From Halorubrum coriense DSM 10284 (GTDB lineage Archaea > Halobacteriota > Halobacteria > Halobacteriales > Haloferacaceae): DNA of 64,000 nt. This document shows positions 49,470-58,101 of this stretch, in pieces. Every line of letters begins with the position of its first letter. The stretch's first letter is position 1. The position numbers and the translations under genes are program-made. The DNA lies in assembly GCF_000337035.1 (NCBI RefSeq), contig NZ_AOJL01000017.1, positions 1-64,000 on the forward strand. Reading direction: 5' to 3'. Below the pieces are notes generated by a model, which was given only the letters and a program-made list of their open reading frames with translations, was not told the DNA's origin and made no database searches.

Positions 49470-51887
49470 ATGGACGAATCGAACTCGGCGGTCGACCTCG
49501 ACGGGCCGGAGGGGTCCGAATCGGCGGGGACGCGGCTCCGGCTCGCCGTGCCGGACATGGACTGCTCGTCGTGCGCGGGGAAGGTCGAGGGGGCGCTCGA
49601 CCGGGAGGGCGTCCGCTCGGTCGACACTCGGCCCACGACGGGCGTCGTCGTCCTCACGTACGACCCGGACGCGACGGACGCGGCGGCGCTGACGGCCGCC
49701 GTCGAGGGCGCGGGGTACGCGGTCGCGGACGCGGAGTCCGACGGCGTCGCCGACGACCTGTTCACGAGCCCCCGGGCGATCGCCACCGCGGTCGGCGGCG
49801 TCTTCCTCGCGGTCGGGCTCTCCTTGGAGTGGCTGCTCCCCGGTCTCGACCCGACGCTCGCGACCGTCGGCGGCGTCGGCTTCCTCGGGCCGTGGGCGGT
49901 CACGGGCGCGTCCGTCGCGTACCTGCTGGCGGTCGCGGTCGCCGGACCGCCGATCCTCCGGAACGGCGTCTACTCGCTGCGCGGACTGAGCCTCGACATC
50001 GACCTGCTGATGAGCGTCGGCGTCGTCGCCGCGCTGCTCGTCGACCTCCCCTTCGAGGCGGCGACGCTCGCGGTGCTGTTCTCGGTCGCGGAGCTGCTCG
50101 AACGCTACTCGATCGACCGGGCGCGCACCTCGCTGCGCGAGCTGATGGAGCTGTCGCCCGACGAGGCGGTGGTGATCCGCGACGGCGGCGAGGAGACCGT
50201 CCCGGCGGAGCGCGTCGCGACCGGCGAGCGCCTCGCGGTGCGACCCGGCGAGCGCGTCCCGCTCGACGGGGTCGTCCGCGAGGGCTCCGGCGCGGTCGAC
50301 GAGTCCCCGATCACCGGCGAGTCCGTCCCCGCGGAGAAGGAGCCCGGCGACGAGGTGTACGCCGGCTCGATCAACGAGGCCGGCTACCTCGAGGTCGAGG
50401 CCACCGCGCCCGCCTCCGAGTCGACCATCGCGCGGGTCGTCGACCTCGTCGAGGCGGCCAACGGCGAGGAGACGCGCGCCGAGCGCTTCGTCGACCGGTT
50501 CGCGGGCGTCTACACGCCGATCGTCGTGGTCGGCGCGGTCGCGACCGCCGCGCTCGGCCCCCTCGTCGTCGGCGGCGGCGCGGAGACGTGGTTCGTCCGC
50601 GGGCTCACGCTCCTCGTCGTCGCGTGCCCGTGCGCGTTCGTCATCTCGACTCCCGTCAGCGTCGTCTCCGGCGTGACTGCGGCCGCCCGGAACGGCGTCC
50701 TGATCAAGGGCGGCGAACACCTGGAGGCCGCCGGCGACGTCGACGCCGTCGCGCTCGACAAGACCGGGACGCTCACGCGCGGCGAGCTGTCGGTGACCGA
50801 CGTGGTCCCCCTCGGCGACCGCGACCCGGCGGACGTGCTCGCGTGCGCGGCCGCCATCGAGCGCCGCAGCGAACACCCCGTCGCGGAGGCGATCGTCGCC
50901 CGAGGGGCGGAGCGCGGCGTCGGGCCCGACGACGCCCCAGCGACGGTCACCGACTTCGAGGCGCTGACCGGCGAGGGCGTCCGCGCCGACCTCGACGGCG
51001 AGACGCACTACGCGGGCAAGCCGTCGCTGTTCGCGGACCTCGGCTTCGACCTGAGCCACGCGCACGTCCGGCCGGACGGGGGAGTGGTCCGAGACGCCGA
51101 GGCGGGACGAGAAAGGGGGTCCGGGGACGCCGACATCGCCGCGGCGGCCGAGTCCTGCGACCACGGGCGGTACCTCGACCTGACGAGCGAGACGATCCCC
51201 CGGCTTCAGGCCGAGGGGAAGACGGTCGTCCTCGTGGGGACCGAGACGGAGCTGGAGGGCGTCGTCGCGGTCGCGGACACGGTCCGCCCGGAGGCGGCGT
51301 GGGTCGTCGACCGGCTCCACGAGCTCGGGATCGACCGCGTCGCGATGCTCACCGGGGACAACGAGCGGACCGCGCGGGCGATCGGCGAGCGCGTCGGCGT
51401 CGACGAGGTCCGCGCCGAGCTGCTCCCCGACGAGAAGGTCGCGGCGGTCCGCGAGCTCGCGGCCGAGACCGAGGGCGGCGTCGCGATGGTCGGCGACGGG
51501 ATCAACGACGCGCCGGCGCTCGCGGCCGCGGACGTCGGGGTCGCGATGGGGGCCGCCGGCACCGACACCGCCATCGAGACCGCGGACGTGACGCTGATGG
51601 CCGACGACCTGACGCGGCTCCCGTACGTCGTCGACCTCGCCTCGCGCGCGAGTTCGACGATCCGCACGAACATCGGAGCCTCCCTCGCCGTGAAGGCGCT
51701 GCTCGCCGCCGGGGCCCCGCTCGGCTACGTGAGCGTCGCGATGGCCGTCGTCGTCGGCGACATGGGCATGAGCCTCGGCGTCACCGGAAACGCGCTCCGG
51801 CTCGGCAACGTCGAACCGACGGAACCCCCGGAATCGACGACAGACGTCGCCGACTCGGACGCGGACGCCGCCGCGTCTGGTCCGTAG
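49470..51887 (+). CDS. Heavy-metal P1B-type ATPase (Zn/Cd/Pb type)
   Basis: This 805-residue metal-exporting ATPase has an N-terminal HMA domain with MDCSSCAGKV (about residue 30), the transmembrane CPC motif in LLVVACPCAFVISTPVS, phosphorylation motif DKTGTLT, SEHPVAEAIV and GDGINDAPALAAADV. The last helices carry a Lys in LAVKALLAAG and an Asp in VVVGDMGMSLG, the pattern of Zn2+/Cd2+/Pb2+ exporters (P1B-2) rather than copper pumps. Two cysteine/histidine-rich insertions include CDHGRY. The frame and start follow a leaderless promoter. Confidence 0.93.
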   Translation: MDESNSAVDLDGPEGSESAGTRLRLAVPDMDCSSCAGKVEGALDREGVRSVDTRPTTGVVVLTYDPDATDAAALTAAVEGAGYAVADAESDGVADDLFTSPRAIATAVGGVFLAVGLSLEWLLPGLDPTLATVGGVGFLGPWAVTGASVAYLLAVAVAGPPILRNGVYSLRGLSLDIDLLMSVGVVAALLVDLPFEAATLAVLFSVAELLERYSIDRARTSLRELMELSPDEAVVIRDGGEETVPAERVATGERLAVRPGERVPLDGVVREGSGAVDESPITGESVPAEKEPGDEVYAGSINEAGYLEVEATAPASESTIARVVDLVEAANGEETRAERFVDRFAGVYTPIVVVGAVATAALGPLVVGGGAETWFVRGLTLLVVACPCAFVISTPVSVVSGVTAAARNGVLIKGGEHLEAAGDVDAVALDKTGTLTRGELSVTDVVPLGDRDPADVLACAAAIERRSEHPVAEAIVARGAERGVGPDDAPATVTDFEALTGEGVRADLDGETHYAGKPSLFADLGFDLSHAHVRPDGGVVRDAEAGRERGSGDADIAAAAESCDHGRYLDLTSETIPRLQAEGKTVVLVGTETELEGVVAVADTVRPEAAWVVDRLHELGIDRVAMLTGDNERTARAIGERVGVDEVRAELLPDEKVAAVRELAAETEGGVAMVGDGINDAPALAAADVGVAMGAAGTDTAIETADVTLMADDLTRLPYVVDLASRASSTIRTNIGASLAVKALLAAGAPLGYVSVAMAVVVGDMGMSLGVTGNALRLGNVEPTEPPESTTDVADSDADAAASGP

Positions 51888-51955
51888 TCGATCGGCTGGC
51901 CGCCCCCGACGGCGACCCGACCCTTTTTGCCGCAGCGCCGGTAGCTACGGCCAGC

Positions 51956-52933
51956 ATGCCCTCCGAGAGCGGGACCTCCTCCACCCCCGAGGAGGCGGTG
52001 GAACTCGTCGATTCCGGCGAGGTACCGGCCGATTCCCACGGCGACCGCGACGCACCCGAGACCGCCGCGGAACGCGACCCGGTCGAGTGGGGCCCGGTCC
52101 GCCACGAGCGACTGCGCTCGCTCGCGACCGGGGCGTCCGTCGCGATCCTCGGCGCGATTCTTGTCCTCGTCACCGGTGCCGCCGCCGGACTGCTCGTGGG
52201 CGTCGCCTCCGGCGACGTCGCGGTCCCGAGCGTCGGGGCCGAGGCGATCGCCGTCGGGGTCGCGCTCCTCCTCGCGTTCCTGATCGGCACCGTGCCGGTG
52301 CTGTACGCCGTGTACCGCGAGAGTTCGGTCGGGGAGCCGTCCGTCGCCCGGCTGCGCGAGGCCGCGAGCGCGCTTCGGCCCGGCTGGACGCTGGCCGGGC
52401 TGGGCGCGGTCGTCGCGGCCGCGGTGGCGCTTCCGACGGACGTCCTGCCGGCCCTCTGGCCGCTGTTCTGGGTCGCCTGGCTCGTACCGGCGGCCGCGGA
52501 GTCGTCGGGCGTCGTCGTCTGCGTCGACCCGGCCGAGCGCACGGTCGCGCGGACGTACCCGTCGCACGACCGGACTCGGAGCGACGACCTCGGGGCCGTC
52601 GTCAGGACGCGCCGGATCGACACTCCGTGGACGACGGTGTTCCTGCTCGCGTATCGGGGGAACGCCTGGTTCCGGTCGACGCCGTGGCTGTTCGCCCCGC
52701 GCGACCGGGCGGACGAGGTCGAGTCCGCGCTCGACGCCGCGCTCGCGGAGGGCGACGGGCCGGACCGAGCGAGCGTCCCGGAGCGGCTCACCCTCGCCGT
52801 GTTGGGGTCGTTCTCGCTCGTCGTCGGCCTCCTCATGGCCGTCGCGGCGGGCGAGGGGGCTGGCGGGGTCGCGTTGGCGCTGCTGACCGCGCCGTTCTCG
52901 CTGCTGTTCCTCGCGCTGGCCGCGCGGCTGTGA
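51956..52933 (+). CDS. Hypothetical membrane protein
   Basis: This 325-residue protein has an acidic N terminus (about 50 residues) and about six transmembrane helices: two near residues 60-105, two near 135-170 and two at the end (AVLGSFSLVVGLLMAVA and GVALALLTAPFSLLFLALA). A soluble segment of ~100 residues in between (VCVDPAERTVARTYPSHDRTR to WLFAPRDRADEVESALD) looks like a PH-like beta domain. No family is recognised. The ATG is selected because the preceding frame is the shadow of the P-ATPase gene. Confidence 0.72.
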   Translation: MPSESGTSSTPEEAVELVDSGEVPADSHGDRDAPETAAERDPVEWGPVRHERLRSLATGASVAILGAILVLVTGAAAGLLVGVASGDVAVPSVGAEAIAVGVALLLAFLIGTVPVLYAVYRESSVGEPSVARLREAASALRPGWTLAGLGAVVAAAVALPTDVLPALWPLFWVAWLVPAAAESSGVVVCVDPAERTVARTYPSHDRTRSDDLGAVVRTRRIDTPWTTVFLLAYRGNAWFRSTPWLFAPRDRADEVESALDAALAEGDGPDRASVPERLTLAVLGSFSLVVGLLMAVAAGEGAGGVALALLTAPFSLLFLALAARL

Positions 52934-53002
52934 AGGGGTCTCGTCACCGGACGTGCCACCCCCTACCACGCGACTCATATACCCGCGGAACCAACGTCGA
53001 GT

Positions 53003-53302
53003 ATGGACAGAAAGCGTCTGGAACGCGCACTCGAGGACGAGTTCGGCGGGACCGAGGCCGAGCGGCGGGCGGTCTCGCGGTCGGCCCGCGACCTCGTCGA
53101 CTCCGGGCGGCCCTCCGAGGACCGCGGCCACGGACTGACCGTGTCGGGGGTGGTAGGACATCTGGGAGACGCCCCGGACGGCTCGTCGCTCGTCGAGCGG
53201 TGGAACTGGTGGATGGGCGCGCTCGACGCCGCCTACGGCGGGTACGACTACTTCAGGGTGCGGTTCGTCGAGGGCGACGAGGCGACCGGCCTCCGCCGGT
53301 AG
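53003..53302 (+). CDS. Hypothetical haloarchaeal protein
   Basis: This 99-residue soluble protein is mostly helical at its N terminus (RLERALEDEFGGTEAERRAVSRSARDL), with an aromatic block VERWNWWMGALDAAYGGYDYFRVRF toward the end. No metal or catalytic motif is seen. A TATA-like CATATAC (52976-52982) lies about 24 bases before the ATG, compatible with a leaderless transcript. Function unknown. Confidence 0.7.
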   Translation: MDRKRLERALEDEFGGTEAERRAVSRSARDLVDSGRPSEDRGHGLTVSGVVGHLGDAPDGSSLVERWNWWMGALDAAYGGYDYFRVRFVEGDEATGLRR

Positions 53303-53454
53303 GGCGACGGGGGCCGCCGCCGGGCGGTCAGGACGATCCGCTGCCATGCGCCCGCGGCGATCCGAATCCCCCGCGAACGGCCCGGAACCGTTCACTTTCA
53401 CTTTCACTCCGCGGATGGCTCGGTTATAGGGGCGTTCCGGCCCGAATTCGGTGT

Positions 53455-53631
53455 ATGAGCGCAGTCACCGCCGACCGGCCCCGGTACGCGACGCCGACGC
53501 GCGTGGACGTCACCGACTGTCGAACCGACCGCCTCCCGGACCGCGTTCGCGCGAACCGCGTCGACGGCAGCGAGGTCCACCTCGAACGGCGGGGCGGGCG
53601 CACGTTCCTCGTCACGCGACCGACCGAGTGA
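53455..53631 (+). CDS. 58-residue hypothetical protein
   Basis: This is a short, charged, probably beta-rich protein (SAVTADRPRYATPTRVDVTD at the start, EVHLERRGGRTFLVTRPTE at the end). It is supported by a TATA-like GTTATAG (53423-53429) 29 bases before its ATG and by haloarchaeal codon use. No family is recognised. Confidence 0.6.
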   Translation: MSAVTADRPRYATPTRVDVTDCRTDRLPDRVRANRVDGSEVHLERRGGRTFLVTRPTE

Positions 53632-53678
53632 GCGTCGCCTCCGGGCGGTAGCGACCGAGAATCGCGCGACCGCGGTCG

Positions 53679-54746
53679 TCAGTCGTCGGCCGTCAACTCC
53701 GCGCGCGCCGGTCCGTCGTCCCCGAGTCGGCTCTCAAGGCCCACCCCGAGCGTCTCGTTCGTCCGCGCCGCCGACTCGGCCGCGTCGACGTCGGTCGTCA
53801 TCGCGCGGATCGCGTCGACGTTCTCCGGGACGACGTCGGCCTCTTGATGGACGTTCTGGAAGAGGTACAGGTCCCGGCCGGTGAGGCTGATCGACTCCTC
53901 CCAGACGCAGTTCTCCCAGAGGTCGCCGCGGGGCCGCCCCGCGTCGGCGGCGTACTCCTTCAGCGCCCCGGCACCGTCGATGCCCGCGGCCTCCGGGACG
54001 AGGAAGATCCGGTCCTCGTCGGCGAGGAGGTCGCGGACGGCCGCCGGGTCGGGGTCGGTCTCCAGCGTGACGTTGACGCTGTGGGTGTGCATCCCCGTGA
54101 CCGGCGCTTTCAGCGCCGCGGTGTCGACCGCGACGTCGGGCAGGATCTCGTTCACGTCCGGGCCGTGGTGGGAGGGGACCGTGGCGGGGTCGGGGACGAT
54201 GTCGTTTATCGGCCCGCGGTTCGTCTCGCTCGGGTCGCCGCCGCGGCGCACGAGCGTGACGCGCGCCTTCTCGACGCCGTAGGTCTCGTCGAGCGGCGCG
54301 AGCAGCCGCGAGAGCGCGGTCGTGTTACAGGAGACGACGCGGACCGCGTCCGCGCCGCGGGCCGCCTCGAACCGGCCGCGGGCGTTGAACGAGGTCTCGG
54401 CGACGGCGGCGTCCTCGCCGCCCTGGAAGATCGCCGGCGTGTCGTGCGCCTCGTAGACGGGCGCGTTGCGCTCGCCGACGCCGGAGGGCGCGCAGTCGAC
54501 GACGACGTCGACGGCGTCGAGCAGGTCGCCGAGCGTTCCGGTCAGGTCCACGCCGGCGGCGGCGAACTCCCCCGCCCGGTCCTCGACCGCCGCGTACAGG
54601 TCGTAGCCGCGGCGGGCCGCCGCCTCGACGCCGTAGTCCGGCGAGGCCTTGGTCACGCCGACGAGTGTCATGTCCGACTGGGCCGCGACGGCGTCCGCGA
54701 CCCGCTTCCCGATCGTGCCGTAGCCGTTGACGCCCACGCGTGTCAT
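53679..54746 (-). CDS. gap2: Type II glyceraldehyde-3-phosphate dehydrogenase
   Basis: This 355-residue archaeal type II GAPDH interconverts glyceraldehyde-3-phosphate and 1,3-bisphosphoglycerate with NAD(P). The Rossmann motif [17 protein letters not shown] opens the chain, and the catalytic Cys is in [11 protein letters not shown] (about residue 140). [19 protein letters not shown] and [12 protein letters not shown] are family-typical. In haloarchaea this isoform is linked to gluconeogenesis (known for relatives; inferred here). A TATA box (plus strand GATATAATC near 54768-54776) lies 26 bases before the ATG. Confidence 0.95.
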   Translation of the reverse strand: MTRVGVNGYGTIGKRVADAVAAQSDMTLVGVTKASPDYGVEAAARRGYDLYAAVEDRAGEFAAAGVDLTGTLGDLLDAVDVVVDCAPSGVGERNAPVYEAHDTPAIFQGGEDAAVAETSFNARGRFEAARGADAVRVVSCNTTALSRLLAPLDETYGVEKARVTLVRRGGDPSETNRGPINDIVPDPATVPSHHGPDVNEILPDVAVDTAALKAPVTGMHTHSVNVTLETDPDPAAVRDLLADEDRIFLVPEAAGIDGAGALKEYAADAGRPRGDLWENCVWEESISLTGRDLYLFQNVHQEADVVPENVDAIRAMTTDVDAAESAARTNETLGVGLESRLGDDGPARAELTADD

Positions 54747-54805
54747 GTTCGCCTGTCGCTCGGGGACCGATATAATCTTTTCGAGGATCGCTATTTGAAA
54801 TTAAC

Positions 54806-54818
54806 TACCCCACGAGTA
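54806..54818. promoter_or_regulatory. Candidate regulator site upstream of gap2
   Basis: TACCC-CAC-GAGTA is an imperfect inverted repeat containing the half-site GAGTA, located about 60-72 bases before the gap2 start and upstream of its TATA box, as for an activator. The spacing differs from the published TrmB consensus, so assignment is only tentative. Confidence 0.25.
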
Positions 54819-54930
54819 ATCAGTCGGTTAATTCGACGGCGATCGGCACCGGACGTAAATAATTCAATTACGGAATAGAGTAAACGGACCGATGACAAGG
54901 CCTAACGCCCGGCCGGACGGAGGCGGAGGT

Positions 54931-55881
54931 ATGCCAGTCGACCTCTCCGACGCCGCGGCGACCGCGGTCGAACAGTGCCTGGACGTCGCTCCCGACGAGT
55001 CGGTCGCGGTCGTCACCGACGACGAGCGCGAGCCCATCGGCGAGGCGCTCTACGCGGCCGTGAGCGCCGTCACCGACGACGCGACGATCCTGCGGTACCC
55101 GCCGGCCGAGCAGCACGGGACGGAGCCGCCGGCCCCGGTCGCGGCCGCGATGAAGGAAGCGGACGTCTTCCTCGCGCCGACGACGAAGAGCCTGAGCCAC
55201 ACCCGCGCCCGGGGCGCGGCCTGCGACGCCGGCGCGCGCGGGGCGACGCTGCCCGGGATCACCGCCGACGTGTTCACGACCGGCCTCGACGCCGACTACG
55301 CCGCCATCGAGGCCGCCTGCGACGACGTGCTCGGGCAGATCGGCGACGCCGACGAGGTCCGCGTCACCGCGCCTGCCGGCACCGACATCAGTTTCCGGAT
55401 CGGCGACCGCGAGTGGCTCGCCGACACCGGCATGGTGCGCGACCCGGGCGACTTCTCGAACCTCCCGGCCGGGGAGGTGTTCGTCGCGCCCGCGAGCGCG
55501 ACCGGGACCTTCGTCGTCGACGGGACGATGATGCCCCACGGCCTGCTCGACGAGGGACAGGAGCTCGCGTTCGAGGTCGAGGACGGGTTCGTGACCGAGA
55601 TCGGCGACGACGCGATCCGCGCCGACGTGGAGGCCGCGGCCGACGAGGTCGGCGACGCGGCGTACAGCCTCGCGGAGCTGGGAATCGGGACGAACGGCGG
55701 CGTCGAGGAGCTCGTCGGCTCGGTCCTCTTAGACGAGAAGGCGGGCGGGACGGTCCACATCGCGATCGGCGACAACGCCGGGATCGGCGGCGAGACGGAC
55801 GCGCCGCTCCACCTCGACGGGATCGTCCGGAACCCGACCGTCTACGCCGACGGCGACGAGATCGACCTGCCGAGCGCGTAG
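54931..55881 (+). CDS. Aminopeptidase T (M29)-like protein
   Basis: This 316-residue protein resembles thermophilic metalloaminopeptidases of the M29/leucyl aminopeptidase group. Typical stretches are APTTKSLSHTRARGAACDAGARGATLPGI, VRVTAPAGTDISFRIGDR, NLPAGEVFVAPASATGTFVVDG, ELGIGTNGG and GGTVHIAIGDNAGIGGETDAPLHLDGI, where metal ligands E/H/D of the family are expected. The ATG preceded by GGAGGT is chosen; a TATA-like CTAACG lies near 54901. It is transcribed divergently from gap2. Peptidase activity is inferred. Confidence 0.82.
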   Translation: MPVDLSDAAATAVEQCLDVAPDESVAVVTDDEREPIGEALYAAVSAVTDDATILRYPPAEQHGTEPPAPVAAAMKEADVFLAPTTKSLSHTRARGAACDAGARGATLPGITADVFTTGLDADYAAIEAACDDVLGQIGDADEVRVTAPAGTDISFRIGDREWLADTGMVRDPGDFSNLPAGEVFVAPASATGTFVVDGTMMPHGLLDEGQELAFEVEDGFVTEIGDDAIRADVEAAADEVGDAAYSLAELGIGTNGGVEELVGSVLLDEKAGGTVHIAIGDNAGIGGETDAPLHLDGIVRNPTVYADGDEIDLPSA

Positions 55882-56029
55882 GGGGACCGAGGCGGGACCG
55901 ACGGCCGACAGTTGGCCCTGTTGAATTCCTCTTTTTTAGCCGTATCGTCGTTCGAAACGGTCGGTCGGCGAGTCGTGCGAACGGGGCGACGGGTCCGCAG
56001 GCCCAACAGATCGGATAGTTGAAACGAAA

Positions 56030-56671
56030 ATGATTTCCAAAGTGTCAGTTATACGTGATCGTGTAATGCTGGCGTACGCCCCGTTCGCTGCCGGACTGCT
56101 CTGTGCGACGGTCCTCCTCGTCGGATTCGCCGCTACCGCATTCGGAGACGACTACCGGTTCTGGCCGCCGGGCCCGGACGAGCGGAAACGGCGCGTGTAC
56201 CTCCTCTGCTCCAATGGGTTTCTGCTGTGTACGCTCCTGACTGTCGTTCTCGATGCCGGGAGCGTGACGATTCCGCTCTGGTCACGGGCGGTCGGCGGGG
56301 TGGTCGCCGTCCCCGCAGTCGGCCTGCTCACGCGATCGGCGGCCGATCTCGGGGAAGCGGAGTCAGCGGGACGCGCCGGGGAACTTCGGACGGACGGGTT
56401 GTACCGATACACGCGAAACCCGCAGAACCTCGGGGCCATCTTCTTGTGGTGGGCCGTGGCGGTCGCTTCGGCGTCACTCCTCGTCGGCGTACTCGCCGGT
56501 GCCATCACGACCTGGATGGTCGTACAGTCGCTCATCGAGGAGCCGTGGCTCCGAGAGCAATACGACGGATACGCCGAATACGCCGGAAGCGTGCCGCGCT
56601 TCGTCGGGATCCGGTCAGTGCGTCGGGCCGTGGAGACGATTCGATCCGATCGGCCCGACGCCGACTCGTGA
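56030..56671 (+). CDS. Isoprenylcysteine carboxyl methyltransferase-like membrane protein
   Basis: This 213-residue integral membrane protein has about five helices and the C-terminal methyltransferase signature GLYRYTRNPQNLGAIFLWW, followed by EEPWLREQYDGYAEYAGSVPRFVG, found in ICMT/PEMT-family SAM methyltransferases. Substrate unknown (lipid or prenyl-type). The start is uncertain; an ATG 36 bases further in (MLAYAPF) is equally possible. Base composition and codon use are slightly less GC-rich than in the neighbouring genes. Confidence 0.8.
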   Translation: MISKVSVIRDRVMLAYAPFAAGLLCATVLLVGFAATAFGDDYRFWPPGPDERKRRVYLLCSNGFLLCTLLTVVLDAGSVTIPLWSRAVGGVVAVPAVGLLTRSAADLGEAESAGRAGELRTDGLYRYTRNPQNLGAIFLWWAVAVASASLLVGVLAGAITTWMVVQSLIEEPWLREQYDGYAEYAGSVPRFVGIRSVRRAVETIRSDRPDADS

Positions 56672-56758
56672 GCAGAACCACTGTACCGCGTCACTCTGGT
56701 ACACTGGGCACATCGGGGCGGAATATCGCACGTCCTGAGCGTTTGAGCAGACCTGACG

Positions 56759-56768
56759 TTTATAAATA
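56759..56768 (+). promoter_or_regulatory. Strong TATA box upstream of repeat copy B
   Basis: TTTATAAATA is one of the best TATA boxes in the window. Its spacing predicts transcription starting near 56790, where ATG begins a 16-codon frame (56791-56841) that stops inside the hairpin region. The transcript would run through repeat copy B. Confidence 0.55.
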
Positions 56769-56829
56769 AACGATGCGGTGGCGCGTGCCGATGAGCGGCC
56801 GACAGGCCGGGAGGAGCACGGGAGAGGCC

Positions 56830-56990
56830 GCCGGCTCGTAGCGCCGGCTGCCAGAGGGACCTCCGGTCCCTCGCTTGGGTCGCGGCCGTTTTAAATGGCC
56901 GCGACGAGGCTGGGGAGGTGTGAGCCGCTGTGCGGTGCGGGGTGGGACTCGAGGGGGCGGGCGCGAGGCGGTGTTCGTGTCGATCAACGG
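56830..56990 (+). repeat. Dispersed structured repeat, copy B
   Basis: Three consecutive hairpins (arms GCCGGC at 56830-56848; GAGGGACC/GGTCCCTC at 56854-56872; GTCGCGGCC/GGCCGCGAC at 56879-56905, the last around a central TTTTAAA) are followed by GAGGCTGGGGAGGTGTG, TGCGGTGCGGGGTGGGACTCG and GCGGTGTTCGTGTCGATC. The same conserved blocks occur in copies A and C. It lies in the 423-base gap between two convergent genes; no protein-coding gene is supported there. Confidence 0.65.
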
Positions 56991-57094
56991 TTCGTACTGA
57001 CAGGCGAGACGTTTCGGTGGCGCTTCCGTCGATCTGCTCGGATCCAATTATAACCCTCAGACGGAAGTCCCGGACCCGCCTCACACCCGACGAC

Positions 57095-57982
57095 CTATTC
57101 CACGACCGCGAGCGCGACGCCCGCCACGTCGCGAACGCCGACCACCTGGTGTCGCCAGCCGTCGCCGGCGTCGACGCAGAGCGTCCCGGCCTCGGTGACC
57201 GCGACCGAGACGCCGGGCCCGTAGCCGAGCGCGACGGCCGTCTCGTCCACGGGCAGGTCCGCGGGTTCCCACGTCTCGTCGCCCCACTCGCCGCCCCCGC
57301 CGGAGTGAACGAGCAGGTCGCCGTCGACGACCGCCATCGCGTGCCCGTCGCCGTCGGCCGCGACCGCGTCCGCGGCCGCCTCGCGGACCGTCATCCAACC
57401 GTTGCCGAGCCAGTAGAGCCCCGCGCCGGTGGCCGCGAGGGGCATCCCCGACCCGGCCACGTCGCGCGCGTCGTCGAGACCGACGTCCGTGAGCCCGTCC
57501 TCGCCGACCCGGAACACCCCCTCCGCGCCCGCGACGAGCGCGCCGTCGACCGCCCGCGGGTCCGCGACGGAACCGAGCCGCGTCGTCGGCCCGAGCATCG
57601 ATTCGTCGCCTTCGAGTTCGACGCGCTCGATCGCGCCGTCCTCGCGGGCGACGAGGAGCGCGCCGTCGCGAGACGCCGTCGCGCTCACCGCGACCGCCGG
57701 CTCGTCGTCGACTGCCTCGAACGCGGGGTCGTCGCCGACCGGGGCGACCGAGAGCCCGCCCGGCGTGGCCGCGGCGACGAGATCCCTTCCGTCTCCCCGC
57801 GCGAGGACGGCGACGTCGCGGGCGGGATCGCGGGCGACCATGTCGAACGCGCCGACCTTGTCGGCCGACAGCGAGACGCGGACGATCCCGGTCCCCGTCG
57901 CGACGTAGGCGTCGGTGCGGCCGGCGCTGCCCGCGTACACGCGCTTTTCGTCGATCGAGATGTCGTCCTCGGCGGGAGCCAT
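57095..57982 (-). CDS. HVO_0234-type beta-propeller protein
   Basis: This 295-residue protein of repeated short strands (for example TDAYVATGTGIVRVSLSADK, GRDLVAAATPGGLSVAPVGD, AVDGALVAGAEGVFRVGEDG) forms a beta-propeller typical of a small haloarchaeal family. It has no signal peptide and no catalytic motif; it is probably a protein-interaction scaffold. The ATG is chosen by a TATA-like element (plus strand AGTATAAG, 58006-58013) 27 bases upstream; a GTG five codons earlier is less likely. Confidence 0.8.
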   Translation of the reverse strand: MAPAEDDISIDEKRVYAGSAGRTDAYVATGTGIVRVSLSADKVGAFDMVARDPARDVAVLARGDGRDLVAAATPGGLSVAPVGDDPAFEAVDDEPAVAVSATASRDGALLVAREDGAIERVELEGDESMLGPTTRLGSVADPRAVDGALVAGAEGVFRVGEDGLTDVGLDDARDVAGSGMPLAATGAGLYWLGNGWMTVREAAADAVAADGDGHAMAVVDGDLLVHSGGGGEWGDETWEPADLPVDETAVALGYGPGVSVAVTEAGTLCVDAGDGWRHQVVGVRDVAGVALAVVE

Positions 57983-58101
57983 CGCCCGTGGCTTCACCGG
58001 CGGGGAGTATAAGCCCCGCGCGGGGCGGCGCGCGTTCCGACGTTCCGGGAACGCCCGCGCGTTCCGACGGTCATTTGGTCGGCCCCGGCCTAGCCGCGGG
58101 C

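Noticed and set aside
49434-51320. Long antisense frame across the metal ATPase
   Set aside because: The composition is Arg/Asp-Val shadow-like, and the sense frame has all P-type ATPase motifs.
54806-54818. Firm assignment of a TrmB operator
   Set aside because: The published consensus has a longer spacer and TACT as the left half-site. Kept only as a tentative element.
56771-56830. Possible C/D-box or H/ACA guide RNA in the region before repeat copy B
   Set aside because: A CGATGAG resembling a C box is present, but no properly placed D box or ACA trinucleotide with K-turn could be found.
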